In this document: positions 34,545-43,528 of the stretch, one piece after another
Layout of the letters: every line of letters starts with the position of its first letter
Position numbering within the stretch: position 1 is the stretch's first letter
Assembly (NCBI GenBank): GCA_903833215.1
Contig: CAILEM010000048.1
Span: 1 to 64,000, forward strand
Length of the DNA stretch: 64,000 nucleotides
From: an uncultured Armatimonadota bacterium
Lineage (GTDB): Bacteria > Armatimonadota > Fimbriimonadia > Fimbriimonadales > Fimbriimonadaceae
Direction: 5' to 3'
Notes under the pieces: generated by a model
What the model saw: only the letters and a program-made list of their open reading frames with translations
Databases searched by the model: none
What the model was told of the DNA's origin: nothing
Position numbers and translations under genes: made by a program

Positions 34545-35201
34545 ATGTGCTCAGCCGGATACATCGCGTCCCGTTCTCGAGTCGGAAGGGAAGTGTCCGA
34601 GTTCTTCCAAACGATTGAGAAGATGGCAGATCTGCCTCGACGGGTTATTCGACCCACAAACTTGAGCCCGTTCGTTAGGCTGGATGCTGATGGAAACTGG
34701 CACCTCTCCGATTTGCATTGGGGTCTGATACCGTTTTGGGCGAAGGACAAGAAGATCGCTTACCAGACCTTCAATGCCCGCAGCGAGACCATCGCTGAAA
34801 AGCCTTCCTTTCGAGATCCATTCAAAAAGAGACGAGGGATTCTTGCATGGTCTGGATATATCGAGTGGCGGGAAGAGAACAAGGTCAATGTGCCTTACGA
34901 ATTCATGCTGGCCTCGGGTGAGCCCATCTGCTTTGCCGGGCTCTGGGATACTTGGGGGAGCGGAGATCAAGCGATTCAGTCTTGCACCATGGTTACCACG
35001 GTGCCCAATGAGTTGGTTGTGGACTACCAAGACCGGATGCCCGTCATCCTGAGGCCCTCTGACTTTGATGCCTGGCTTGATCCCGAGGCGAACCCAAAAG
35101 ACTTACTCGCGTTGCTCACGCCTTTTCCAGCTGAGGAGATGATCTGCGACTTGGCTGATCCTGACGACTTCAGACGGAAGAAGCAGGGAACTCTCTTCTA
35201 G
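34545..35201 (+). CDS. SRAP-family abasic-site processing protein (YedK/HMCES-like)
   Basis: This 218-residue protein would shield abasic sites in single-stranded DNA by a thiazolidine crosslink through Cys2. The start MCSAGY provides Cys2 after Met removal. Other family landmarks are HWGLIPFWAKDKKIAYQTFN, NARSETIAEKPSF, GYIEW (catalytic Glu) and YQDRMPVIL. In YedK the last motif is usually HDRMPVIL; the His is Gln here, an odd change at a residue that affects crosslink chemistry. There is no obvious Shine-Dalgarno site. Its stop overlaps the end of the next, oppositely oriented gene. Confidence 0.85.
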   Translation: MCSAGYIASRSRVGREVSEFFQTIEKMADLPRRVIRPTNLSPFVRLDADGNWHLSDLHWGLIPFWAKDKKIAYQTFNARSETIAEKPSFRDPFKKRRGILAWSGYIEWREENKVNVPYEFMLASGEPICFAGLWDTWGSGDQAIQSCTMVTTVPNELVVDYQDRMPVILRPSDFDAWLDPEANPKDLLALLTPFPAEEMICDLADPDDFRRKKQGTLF

Positions 35202-35953
35202 GGACTTTCGACGAATTCTCTTGGGCTCGTCCACTCGAAGAAGCCTTCGCTTTGGGTGACGTGAAGGCACAACTTTCTCGCCGCCGCAAGCCGATCTTCA
35301 AAAGGAAGATCAGCCGCACTTCCAATCGCAAGGTCGGCTGCCGTGGCGTCAATGTCTCTGAGCCGATTGACGAGGTCCTTGGCCCTTGGGGCCCAGCCTG
35401 GAGAGTGGGCAATCCTGCACTCGCAAAGCCGTCGAACAACGGCCCCCAATAAGATGGAAGCACTTGGGGTGTCCCTCTCCGCGAGATCCAATACGTCTTC
35501 GAACTCGGTTGCGACCGAATACCTGAGTAAGGTCGATGTAAATTCAGATGGCGCTGTAGGATGATTGGCAAGGTCCGACCGCGCAATATCGACCAGCTTT
35601 TCGATTTCGCCTTGAGGGTCAAAGGCAATGATGCCTGTAGCAAACATGTGTTGGCTCACCGGTCGTCGGTCCTCTCGGTCTTCGGTGAAGTAAGCAGGGA
35701 TGCGATGGGGCGGGTTCACGAAGATTTCGCAGGGGACTCCGTTGAACCACAGTTGCACACGTTCTCGGAATGAATCGAGATGGAGAACGTGGATGTCGAG
35801 GTCGCTTCGAGCGTCTCCGGTCCCTCGGATAACCGTTCCTGTCGCCAGCACACCGACGACTTGGTAGGTTCTGAAAACGTGCCCCATGCACTCGCGGAAA
35901 GCGGTTGCATAGGGATCAGACAGCGATGGGAATACCAATCCCGGCGGTAGCAT
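35198..35953 (-). CDS. Nucleotidyltransferase-domain protein
   Basis: This 251-residue protein has the minimal nucleotidyltransferase motif GVLATGTVIRGTGDARSDLD, where the hG[GT]...DxD pattern binds NTP and metal. A helical second half (LLRYSVATEFEDVLDLAER, SASILLGAVVRRLCECRI) follows. This resembles predicted aminoglycoside-type or housekeeping nucleotidyltransferases. The substrate is unknown. It is tail-to-tail with the SRAP gene and overlaps it by four bases. Confidence 0.65.
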   Translation of the reverse strand: MLPPGLVFPSLSDPYATAFRECMGHVFRTYQVVGVLATGTVIRGTGDARSDLDIHVLHLDSFRERVQLWFNGVPCEIFVNPPHRIPAYFTEDREDRRPVSQHMFATGIIAFDPQGEIEKLVDIARSDLANHPTAPSEFTSTLLRYSVATEFEDVLDLAERDTPSASILLGAVVRRLCECRIAHSPGWAPRAKDLVNRLRDIDATAADLAIGSAADLPFEDRLAAARKLCLHVTQSEGFFEWTSPREFVESP

Positions 35954-35976
35954 CGTCAGAGCATATCCGACACCAA

Positions 35977-36519
35977 CTAGATTTGAAAGCCTTTCAAAAC
36001 TCGCTGACTAAAGCCGTCTTGGAGGATGCCTTGGTAGTCATGTCCGCAATCTGCCGGCCATGCGCAGAGGAATTCGAGGGGTTCATCGCCAATATTCACG
36101 GTTCGGTGAGCGGTATGTCCCGGCACATAGTGGGTTGAGCCAGGAGTCATTTTCTCGAATCGCGTCACGCGGTCTTCATCCATGAGGACGAGCAGACCCT
36201 CACCACTGGTTGTGACACACAACTCGCCGCGACTACGTTTTTCGTGCCAGTGGCCGCGGGTCATGAAATACTCCTCGCCGACAAAGCCGGGCATGAGGAC
36301 GGTGTTGCCCCATAGAATCGCCCCTTCTTCGCCTTCTGGAGCAGGAAACCAGCTCTGGGTGACATATAGGAGTTCATCCCGCATTTCTTGGGCGGCCGAT
36401 TCATCCTGCCAATACCCCGCCAAATCACCCACCGTTCGCCGAACTTCAACCACATTGGGTCCAAGAAGGGTGCCTGTGATCAGGTTGGTTGTGATGGGAG
36501 TGTTGGGGCTATCAAACAT
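35977..36519 (-). CDS. pgi: Cupin-type glucose-6-phosphate isomerase
   Basis: The protein has about 180 residues. Its cupin metal site reads GHWHEKRSRGELCVTTSGEG with the HxHxxxxxxE pattern, followed by VPGHTAHRTVNIGDEPLEFL, which supplies the fourth His. This is the cupin phosphoglucose isomerase first known in archaea, interconverting glucose-6-P and fructose-6-P; it is unrelated to classical Pgi. I prefer ATG 36519 (MFDSPNTPITTN) over TTG 36564. It diverges from the ccm operon, leaving about 60 bases for both promoters. Confidence 0.85.
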   Translation of the reverse strand: MFDSPNTPITTNLITGTLLGPNVVEVRRTVGDLAGYWQDESAAQEMRDELLYVTQSWFPAPEGEEGAILWGNTVLMPGFVGEEYFMTRGHWHEKRSRGELCVTTSGEGLLVLMDEDRVTRFEKMTPGSTHYVPGHTAHRTVNIGDEPLEFLCAWPADCGHDYQGILQDGFSQRVLKGFQI

Positions 36520-36582
36520 TGCGTTCGAAGGGTACCTGTCGCTATTCGCAATGCGGAGCCTCAACTGCCATACTGTTTTGCA

Positions 36583-37164
36583 GTGCTTAAGGTGGATCGG
36601 CTGGGGAAGAAGTACAGCGGACGTTGGATTTTTCGGGGCCTAACGTTTGAACTCGGACAAGGTGACCGTTTGGTTATCTTGGGAAGAAACGGGTCGGGTA
36701 AATCGACGCTACTTCGAACCATTGCAGGATTGACCGACAAGACGGAAGGCACCGTGACTCTTCCCGATGGCGATCCGCGCCATATGCTCGGACTTTGCGC
36801 GCTGGAGCAATCGGTTTACGCTCAACTTACGGTTGAGGAACACCTCGAACTCACTGCCGATCTTAGGGGCTGTCCGGCGAGGATCGAAGAATTGCTTGAG
36901 AAGATTGATCTTGCTTACGCCCGAGATGTCCTTGCGAGTCACCTCTCCACCGGTATGAAAGCACGACTCAAGCTCGCGATGGCGATTCAAGCGAACCCCG
37001 TAGCTTTACTCCTCGATGAGCCAGGAGCTGGACTTGATGAGGCGGGCAGAAATCTCGTTGCGAGAATTACCGCAGAACAGGCGGAGCGGGGATGCTTAGT
37101 TGTAGCCACAAACGACCCTATTGAAAGGAGGTTAGCGAATCTTGAACTCGAGCTGGCAGTCTGA
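36583..37164 (+). CDS. ccmA: Heme-exporter-type ABC ATPase CcmA
   Basis: From GTG 36583 the protein is 193 residues, the usual CcmA size: LKVDRLGKKYSGRWIFRGLT, Walker A ILGRNGSGKSTLLRTIAGL, signature LSTGMKARLKLAMAIQANP, Walker B ALLLDEPGAGLDEAG. The signature has STGM in place of SGGQ, as in CcmA. It powers heme handling for c-type cytochrome maturation with CcmB and CcmC. An open frame continues upstream to 36388 but would overlap the divergent pgi gene and has no family similarity. It overlaps ccmB by 23 bases. Confidence 0.85.
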   Translation: MLKVDRLGKKYSGRWIFRGLTFELGQGDRLVILGRNGSGKSTLLRTIAGLTDKTEGTVTLPDGDPRHMLGLCALEQSVYAQLTVEEHLELTADLRGCPARIEELLEKIDLAYARDVLASHLSTGMKARLKLAMAIQANPVALLLDEPGAGLDEAGRNLVARITAEQAERGCLVVATNDPIERRLANLELELAV

Positions 37165-37819
37165 AATCACCGCCATATTTCGAAAGGAATGGCGCACTGA
37201 AATGCGCTCGATGAGCGGCCTCGTGACGGGGTTCTTGTTTAGTGCCGTCACCGTTTTCGCTATTTCTTTTGCGTCGCTGAACACTAAACTCTCGGGGACG
37301 GTTGTGGCTGGGATGTTGTGGGTCGCCCTTCTATTCTCGGCGGCATCATCGCTCCCAAGAACTTTCCTTGCTGAAGAAGAGATGGGTACCGCGGATCTTC
37401 TGAGGCTGGTGGCCAGGCCCCACGCCGTGTTTTGGGGCAAAGCACTCTTCAATATCTTTCAGTGTGTGGTCACAAGCACCTTACTGAGCATTCTTTACCT
37501 CGGATTCACCTCCGCGGCGGTGCCGATTCCTTGGCTCTTCGGGCTATCGTTGTTCGCTGGCTGCGTTTCTCTGGCAGGCGCGGTAACCTTATGCGGAGCG
37601 ATCGCTGCGCAAGCAGCGAATCGAGCCATGCTTGCCGCGGCAATTGCTGTGCCCTTGTTGCTTCCTTTGGTCGCAATCGGAGTTGGTGGAATGCGGACGT
37701 CATTGGGTGACGGTGCCCTCTCCTCAGGAGGAAGTGCCTCAGCGATTGGCTTAATTGGGTATGCGGTTGCTACTTTGGCGACGGGCCCTTATATCTTTGC
37801 GGCGGTCTGGAAAACTTGA
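37142..37819 (+). CDS. ccmB: Heme exporter permease CcmB
   Basis: This 225-residue membrane protein has six helices and the CcmB features IFRKEWRTEMRSMSGLVTG near the start and LARPHAVFWGKALFN (here RLVARPHAVFWGKALFN). The start is TTG 37142, served by the strong Shine-Dalgarno AAAGGAGG about 11 bases ahead, inside ccmA. Its TGA overlaps the TTG of ccmC. It forms the ABC complex with CcmA. Confidence 0.85.
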   Translation: MNSSWQSEITAIFRKEWRTEMRSMSGLVTGFLFSAVTVFAISFASLNTKLSGTVVAGMLWVALLFSAASSLPRTFLAEEEMGTADLLRLVARPHAVFWGKALFNIFQCVVTSTLLSILYLGFTSAAVPIPWLFGLSLFAGCVSLAGAVTLCGAIAAQAANRAMLAAAIAVPLLLPLVAIGVGGMRTSLGDGALSSGGSASAIGLIGYAVATLATGPYIFAAVWKT

Positions 37820-38592
37820 AAACCATCCTAAAAGCCATTTTTGCCCTCCTGATGGGTGTTGCTACCGTCTGGAGCTACAAGGTTCCCGACATAGCGCAGT
37901 TTCAGGCGCCAGGATTTGCTCGAATCTTCTTGTGGCACTTCCCATGTCCGATGCTGTTTACATTCTTGCTGCTTTCAGCAAGCTGGTTTAGCATCCGCAT
38001 CTTCCAACGCATCACCCTCAAGCCGTTTGCTTTCGGACCCGAGACGAACGCTGAAGCCAAAGCGAAGTGGGACATTCGCGCAGTGGCGTGCATGGAACTC
38101 AGTTATATCTATGCGCTGCTAACAATGGCCACCGGAGTCCTCTTTTCCGAGATCCAGTGGGGAGCGTGGTGGAGTTGGGACCCTCGGCAAACATCGTTCC
38201 TTATCGTCCTGCTGATCTACGCCGCCTACTTTGCACTCAGGTTTGCCTACGTTGACCCAGCAAAGAAGGCTGCCCACAGCGCTGCCTATGGCCTTCTGGC
38301 TCTGTTGCCCACACTCTTTCTTGAGTTTAAATTTCCTAGATTGCCTCAGATTGAGCAGTTGTCGCTTCACCCGACAGACAGTATTCTCGCCGGAAAGATC
38401 AAAGGGGAATATGCACAGTGCGTCATTCTCATTCTGGTCTTGTTCGCGATCATGACCGTGTATCTGTATAACCTTCGCGTCCGTGCGGGGTTCGCCGAAA
38501 TCGAATTGGAAAAATACTATGGAAACTTGGAAACTAATGGCAGCGATCCCACCCCTACTGGTGTGGTTCGTCCTGTTTCTCTATCTGAATAG
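37816..38592 (+). CDS. ccmC: Heme-handling membrane protein CcmC
   Basis: This 258-residue protein has about six helices and the tryptophan-rich heme signature SEIQWGAWWSWDPRQTSFLI, with flanking His positions typical for CcmC (heme delivery to CcmE). The C-terminal ~25 residues (NLETNGSDPTPTGVVRPVSL) overlap the coding region of ccmD in another frame. TTG start at 37816, overlapping the ccmB stop. No ccmE, ccmF or ccmH lies in the window. Confidence 0.88.
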   Translation: MKTILKAIFALLMGVATVWSYKVPDIAQFQAPGFARIFLWHFPCPMLFTFLLLSASWFSIRIFQRITLKPFAFGPETNAEAKAKWDIRAVACMELSYIYALLTMATGVLFSEIQWGAWWSWDPRQTSFLIVLLIYAAYFALRFAYVDPAKKAAHSAAYGLLALLPTLFLEFKFPRLPQIEQLSLHPTDSILAGKIKGEYAQCVILILVLFAIMTVYLYNLRVRAGFAEIELEKYYGNLETNGSDPTPTGVVRPVSLSE

Positions 38593-38638
38593 AGTTGAGA
38601 AGCGTCTCATCTCGGTCGAAAACAAACTGAAGCGGTGA
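38519..38638 (+). CDS. ccmD: CcmD-like small membrane protein (39 residues)
   Basis: The frame from ATG 38519 reads METWKLMAAIPPLLVWFVLF, then LYLNRVEKRLISVENKLKR. That is one transmembrane helix followed by a basic tail, the exact plan of CcmD, and it follows ccmC as in other ccm operons. It overlaps the last 74 bases of ccmC in a different frame, and its TGA (38636-38638) overlaps the GTG start of the methyltransferase. CcmD would stabilise the CcmC-CcmE heme complex. Confidence 0.75.
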   Translation: METWKLMAAIPPLLVWFVLFLYLNRVEKRLISVENKLKR

Positions 38639-39372
38639 CATCTTCGTTCGGTCCGGTCGCGCCTTATTACGACGACCTCATGAAGTTTGTGCCGTACCGA
38701 ATGTGGATCGGATATTACTTCCTGCTCCTTACTCAACAAGACGTTCACCCCGAGAAGATCCTCGACATCTGTTGTGGCACCGGCACAATGTGCCAGATGC
38801 TTAATCGGGAGGGGTTTGAGACGTCCGGCTTTGACATGTCGCCCGGGATGATCGAAGAGGCAAGGCGCAAAGCTGCCCTCAAGAAACTCGATATCCGTTA
38901 CGAAGTGATGGATGCCGCTGAAGCGGATATGGGCGAGGTCTACGACTCCGCGTATTCGTTTTTTGATAGCCTAAACAACATCCTCGACAAAGATCGGCTG
39001 CAGATGGCATTTGACCGCGCTGCCGACCACCTGCGTCCAGGTGGGTCATTCATCTTCGACATGAATACGGCGGTTGCATTCGAAGAGCAGATGTTCGATC
39101 AAGAGAACCTTCGGAGCAACGCGAAGTTGCGATACAAGTGGATCGGCGACTGGAACGAAAATACACGCATCATTACGGTCGACATGCGGTTTTGGCATAA
39201 GGGCGAAGAGTTTCGCGAAACCCACACCCAACGGGCGTATGACATGGAAGAGGTGTTGGAGATGCTAGGTGATGCCGGATTCGAAGACGTTCGGGCGTAT
39301 CACAGCTACACCCTGAATCCACCCCGTCAGAAGAGTGACCGCCTACATTACACTGCGATCAAATCGGGCTAA
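38635..39372 (+). CDS. Class I SAM-dependent methyltransferase
   Basis: This 245-residue protein has the SAM motif I ILDICCGTGTMCQMLNREGF, motif II-like SGFDMSPGMIEEARRKA, acidic DAAEADMGEVYDSAYSFFDS and motif RPGGSFIFDMNTAVAFEEQM. The small-molecule methylase type is likely; the substrate is unknown. The GTG start overlaps the ccmD stop, so it is translationally coupled to the cytochrome c maturation genes. Confidence 0.85.
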   Translation: MTSSFGPVAPYYDDLMKFVPYRMWIGYYFLLLTQQDVHPEKILDICCGTGTMCQMLNREGFETSGFDMSPGMIEEARRKAALKKLDIRYEVMDAAEADMGEVYDSAYSFFDSLNNILDKDRLQMAFDRAADHLRPGGSFIFDMNTAVAFEEQMFDQENLRSNAKLRYKWIGDWNENTRIITVDMRFWHKGEEFRETHTQRAYDMEEVLEMLGDAGFEDVRAYHSYTLNPPRQKSDRLHYTAIKSG

Positions 39373-39520
39373 TCCGGTCTCCATTACGGGAGATTTTGTT
39401 GACTCAGGGGAGGTTATAGAACTCTCACCGACTTCAAACGTCTGTTTAATCCAAGGAGACCACACTACGTTTAGGTGGTAGGGCTGTCCAAATTTGCCCT
39501 AACGTGGTCTAATTGAAACG

Positions 39521-40195
39521 TTGAATGTACTAATAGTTGAAGATGATGAGAGCGTCGCACGTTTTTTGAGGCAGGCGATGCTAGAGGCTGGGTATGCCCC
39601 CCAGGTTGCAGAGGACGGATTGACCGGCTATCACTTAGCCAAGACAAATCCATTTGATCTGATTTTGCTCGACGTGATGTTGCCTGGGTTAACCGGCTTT
39701 GAGGTCTGTCGACGCCTACGTGGTGACGGCATCTCGACGCCAATTCTGATCCTGACCGCCAAAGATTTACTTGATGATAAAGTCATGGGCTTGGACAGCG
39801 GTGCTGACGACTACCTCGTCAAACCGTTCCAGATTGCCGAGCTTTTGGCCCGAGCCCGAGCCCTTCTGCGTCGCCGAAATCTAGGCACGACAAGCCTGAA
39901 AGTGGGCGATTTGAGTTTGGAACCCACGTCTCGTCAGATTGTCCGTGGTGGAAAAGCAATTTCTCTTTCCGCAACTGAATACGCACTGCTTGAATATCTG
40001 ATGCGAAATTCGGGTCGAGTTTTGACTCGCGCGATGATCCTGCAGCACGTTTGGCAGTACGACTTTGACGGCAACGACAAAGTTCTTGACGTCTACATCA
40101 GTTACCTCCGCCGAAAGATTGATCGCGGGCACCAGAACTCCTTAATCCAAACCGTTCGTGGTGTTGGATATTGCATGGAGAACCAAGATGCTTAA
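39521..40195 (+). CDS. OmpR/PhoB-family response regulator
   Basis: This 224-residue protein has a receiver domain with NVLIVEDDESVARFLRQAML, the acceptor Asp in LILLDVMLPGLTGFEVC, ILTAKD and the conserved Lys in DDYLVKPFQIAELLAR, and a winged-helix output domain (LSLEPTSRQIVRGGKAISLS, ILQHVWQYDFDGNDKVLDVY, ISYLRRKID). TTG start at 39521. Its last codons overlap the start of the sensor kinase gene. Confidence 0.92.
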   Translation: MNVLIVEDDESVARFLRQAMLEAGYAPQVAEDGLTGYHLAKTNPFDLILLDVMLPGLTGFEVCRRLRGDGISTPILILTAKDLLDDKVMGLDSGADDYLVKPFQIAELLARARALLRRRNLGTTSLKVGDLSLEPTSRQIVRGGKAISLSATEYALLEYLMRNSGRVLTRAMILQHVWQYDFDGNDKVLDVYISYLRRKIDRGHQNSLIQTVRGVGYCMENQDA

Positions 40196-41573
40196 ATCGA
40201 TGCGGAGCCGCATGACCACATGGTTCGTGCTGCTGCTTGCACCGTTTCTGCTGGTGACCTCTTACTTCCTGCTTACTGTTACGAAGACTGCTGCTGAAAA
40301 CGACGCCCAAGAATCTCTCGATAAGTTAAGGGACCAGGCGGTTGTCGCCATGAAGAGCCCCGATTGGAAGACCATAAAGCTTGAGCAACTGGCGGAAGGG
40401 AAGCCATTTCGCGATCAGCAAGTTGGGATTATCGTAAGGGATGCGCAGCGTGAAGTCGTATTTCGCTCCGTCACAAACGCCCCACCGATCGATTTGGACC
40501 CACGCAAGAAAGAGGTTCGCGAAAAGTGGCGCGCAAGCTTTGGACGAGTCGAGAATGGCAAATATGGTGTGATTCTCATTGAGCCGAGAAAGCCCGTCAA
40601 TCGTGCATTGCCAAACATGATGTTTGGCCTGAGCATCATCGTCATCGGTGCAGTCGGTGCTGGGGCCTGGCTCATGGTAGGAAGGGTGCTTTCACCGATT
40701 CGAGCGCTTGCCAGACAGACGAGTCACGCATCTGCCGACCAATTGAGCGTCCGCCTTGAGTCGCCGTCCAAAGACGTTGAGATGTGCGACTTGGTGGATA
40801 CGATGAACGGATTACTTGAGCGTGTTTACGAAACCGCCGAGATCAAAGGGCGCTTTTACGCTGCTGCTTCCCATGAACTCCGAACACCACTCCAAGCCTT
40901 ATCCGGGCATCTAGAGCTTGCGTCTAGTCGCAAGCGATCTGCCGAAGAGTATGAGGCAGTTGTCAAAGAGTCGTACACCCAGACTCGCCGTTTGATTTCC
41001 CTCGTGCAGGGGCTGCTTTTCCTGCATCAAGTGGACAGTCGAACCCACTCCTCCCAATCGACTGTGAATCTCTCCGAATCGTGTGAGAGTGCGTTAGAAA
41101 TGATGACGAACCTTATGGTGAGTCGTAATCTTCAGCTTAAGGAATCGCTTGAACCAAACATCGAGATTTCGGCAGTGCCGAGCCATGCCGAGGTTCTCGC
41201 TCGGAACCTGATTGAGAATGCGGTCAAGTACGGCACTGAAGGCGGCGAGATTTCGATCACCTTGAAGTCGGATAGCGACCAAATCCTCCTTGAAGTCATT
41301 AACGACCATCCAGACAACGTGAAGATTGCGACCGAAAACGTATTTGAGCCTTTCTATCGGGATGACACTTCCCGTAACAGCAAGACGGGTGGAAATGGAC
41401 TAGGGCTCGCCATTTGCCGAGCGGTATCCAACGCGAATGGATGGGAAGTTTCACTTCACCAAGAAAACGGAAAGATCAGGGCGACCGTGAATTTCGGAGC
41501 ACCCATGTCCTCAAACGATCCCAAAACAAAGAAGAAGGCAGTCACGGGCGTCGGCCGACCGGCGACGGTTTAG
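40188..41573 (+). CDS. Membrane sensor histidine kinase, partner of the OmpR regulator
   Basis: This 461-residue protein has two membrane helices (MTTWFVLLLAPFLLVTSYFLL and MMFGLSIIVIGAVGAGAWLMV) enclosing a short sensor domain, then HAMP, HisKA with AAASHELRTPLQALSGHLEL (phospho-His), and HATPase_c with an N-box LARNLIENAVKYG and G-box GGNGLGLAICRAVS. ATG 40188 overlaps the regulator stop by eight bases. The signal is unknown. Confidence 0.92.
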   Translation: MLKSMRSRMTTWFVLLLAPFLLVTSYFLLTVTKTAAENDAQESLDKLRDQAVVAMKSPDWKTIKLEQLAEGKPFRDQQVGIIVRDAQREVVFRSVTNAPPIDLDPRKKEVREKWRASFGRVENGKYGVILIEPRKPVNRALPNMMFGLSIIVIGAVGAGAWLMVGRVLSPIRALARQTSHASADQLSVRLESPSKDVEMCDLVDTMNGLLERVYETAEIKGRFYAAASHELRTPLQALSGHLELASSRKRSAEEYEAVVKESYTQTRRLISLVQGLLFLHQVDSRTHSSQSTVNLSESCESALEMMTNLMVSRNLQLKESLEPNIEISAVPSHAEVLARNLIENAVKYGTEGGEISITLKSDSDQILLEVINDHPDNVKIATENVFEPFYRDDTSRNSKTGGNGLGLAICRAVSNANGWEVSLHQENGKIRATVNFGAPMSSNDPKTKKKAVTGVGRPATV

Positions 41574-41679
41574 GCGCGCGCGAAGTTCTGCTCTTTGTGT
41601 ACATGCCTGCAACCTTCGTCTTAACAGGCTAATATGTACTCGTTAGCAGACGGAATCTCCGCTTGCTGGGTGTGATTCA

Positions 41680-42861
41680 ATGAAGTTCTTACTTCGTAGT
41701 GCGCTTCTGACTGCGATTGCAGCCGCATCGATAGCCTTTGGATCCGATAGCGATCCAGCAAAGACGCTTAAGGCTCTGAACAAAGAACTCGCCGCGGCGA
41801 AGTCGCCCCAGGATCGCCAGATGGCTCGCCAGAAGGTCATCGCCAAGGCAAAGGAGGCCGTCTTAGGGGTCGATGCGAATAAAGTTGAGCCGAAAGACGG
41901 CTTCCAATGGGCTCAAGTCTTTAGGCTAGCGAACATGCCAGCGGAGGCGACGACTTCCGCTGAGAGGTTTTTGACGACCTCGCCAACAGAGGATCGCTTT
42001 GCAGCCCAGTTATTGGTGATTGGACTCTACATCGAACAAAAGCAGACCCAAAAGGCGCTCGATCTTTTGAGGCAGGCCAGTCCCAGCACAACGGCACAAA
42101 GATCACAGTTGGCGTCGACGACGCTTCGGTTTGCGAGTTCAGGGGTATCTTCTGAGGAGTCTCTCCAAGCTATCAGCGCCGTCCAAAAGTTCATCACGCT
42201 GGATGGTATCACCGACCCGAAGCAGAGAACAGCCGAGGAATCCGCACTCAACACGCTCGTCACGGCTAAAGTGGCGATCTACAAAGCTGACAAAAAGACG
42301 GATATGGTCTTGCAGACCATTGATGAAGCTCTCAAGCAAGTCAGCCCGGATACCAAATTTGCGATTCACTTCAGAACTCTGCGAAACCAATTCACGGTAG
42401 TCGGTACACCTGCACCAGAGCTTGTCAGTGACCGCGCCTACGGATTTTTCAGCGGAATACAACAGTGGAAAGGCAAAGTCATCGTGATTGATTTCTTCGC
42501 ACATTGGTGCGGCCCATGCAAAGCGGCGTTCCCGGATATGGAGAAGCTGTATGCCGACCTTCATCCAAAAGGACTGGAGATCGTGGGATCGTCGACTTAC
42601 TACGGATTTTACGGCGATGAGAAGGGAATCACCGAAGATCAAGAATTTGCGCGGATGGAGGGCTTCGTTAAGGAGTTTGGAATTCCCTGGCCGGTCCAAT
42701 TTGGAAATCGCTCAAATTTTGAGAAGTACGGTGTCACCGCGATTCCTCAAGTCGTAGTAATTGACAAGTCGGGCATCGTCCATGACCTTCACATTGGATA
42801 CAGCAAGTCGCTGTTTGCAGAATTTCGAGCAGCCATCGAGAAGCTGCTGGCACAACCATAA
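41680..42861 (+). CDS. Secreted TlpA-like thioredoxin-fold protein
   Basis: This 393-residue protein has a signal sequence (LLRSALLTAIAAASIAFG). Residues 25-240 form a helical, TPR-like region (AAKSPQDRQMARQKVIAKAK, LLVIGLYIEQKQTQKALDLL). Residues 245-393 are a thioredoxin-like domain with VIDFFAHWCGPCKAAFPDME, where CGPC is the redox centre and the cis-Pro motif is VTAIPQVVVID. It probably acts as a periplasmic thiol reductase or oxidase. The final A of its TAA is the first base of the hemolysin III start. Confidence 0.85.
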   Translation: MKFLLRSALLTAIAAASIAFGSDSDPAKTLKALNKELAAAKSPQDRQMARQKVIAKAKEAVLGVDANKVEPKDGFQWAQVFRLANMPAEATTSAERFLTTSPTEDRFAAQLLVIGLYIEQKQTQKALDLLRQASPSTTAQRSQLASTTLRFASSGVSSEESLQAISAVQKFITLDGITDPKQRTAEESALNTLVTAKVAIYKADKKTDMVLQTIDEALKQVSPDTKFAIHFRTLRNQFTVVGTPAPELVSDRAYGFFSGIQQWKGKVIVIDFFAHWCGPCKAAFPDMEKLYADLHPKGLEIVGSSTYYGFYGDEKGITEDQEFARMEGFVKEFGIPWPVQFGNRSNFEKYGVTAIPQVVVIDKSGIVHDLHIGYSKSLFAEFRAAIEKLLAQP

Positions 42862-43499
42862 TGTCAAACCACAGGCTGAAGGAACCATTCTCTGCGATCT
42901 CTCATTACGTCGGTGCTGGCGCAGCACTGTCGGGCCTCATGTACCTTATGTACGTTGTGTGGAACCACACCGTAGCCGTCGTATCGTTTGCCATCTACGG
43001 TGCGTGCCTGATTCTCCTGTACGTTGCCAGTGGAATTTACCACTCGGTTGAGACGCGGTCAAAGTGGCTGCAGCGACTGGATCACATGGCGATCTACCTG
43101 ATGATTGCCGGTACCTACACTCCCCTTTGTCTGTTAGCTGTGAAGGGCGCTACTGGCTACGCAATGCTGGCCGCTGAGTGGACAATGGCCTTAATTGGCA
43201 TCGCCGCGAATATTTTCTGGGGCGGTGGTCCGAAGCGCCTGCGCTTGACCTTATATCTATTGATGGGTTGGCTTGTCGTTGCCGATATTCCCGGCTTACT
43301 AAAGGTTCTCCCTGCCTCAGCGATGCTATGGATGCTCGCTGGCGGCCTCACTTTCACAGTAGGCACCGTGATCTACGCCACTGGTCGTCCCAAACTGTGG
43401 CCAGGCAAATTCGGTTCGCACGACCTCTGGCATCTATTCGTTCTTGGCGGAAGCGCGTGCCACTACCTTCTCATGCTCGCGACCGCGCGATTGGCATGA
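42861..43499 (+). CDS. Hemolysin III family membrane protein (YqfA/PAQR-like)
   Basis: This 212-residue protein has seven predicted helices and the PAQR pattern: FSAISHYVGAGAALSG, LYVASGIYHSVETRSKW, LQRLDHMAIYLMIAGTYTPL and a late HDLWHLFVLGGSACHYLLM. The Ser/His/Asp residues of the family's putative zinc hydrolase site are visible (SGIYHS, RLDHMAIY, HDLWH, SACHY). The true activity is uncertain. Start overlaps the previous gene by one base. Confidence 0.85.
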   Translation: MSNHRLKEPFSAISHYVGAGAALSGLMYLMYVVWNHTVAVVSFAIYGACLILLYVASGIYHSVETRSKWLQRLDHMAIYLMIAGTYTPLCLLAVKGATGYAMLAAEWTMALIGIAANIFWGGGPKRLRLTLYLLMGWLVVADIPGLLKVLPASAMLWMLAGGLTFTVGTVIYATGRPKLWPGKFGSHDLWHLFVLGGSACHYLLMLATARLA

Positions 43500-43528
43500 G
43501 AGGGTACGGGTTCTAGCCAGACATCTGC

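Noticed and set aside
36388-36582. 65-codon upstream extension of ccmA
   Set aside because: It lies antisense to the cupin isomerase and has no CcmA similarity; GTG 36583 gives the family length.
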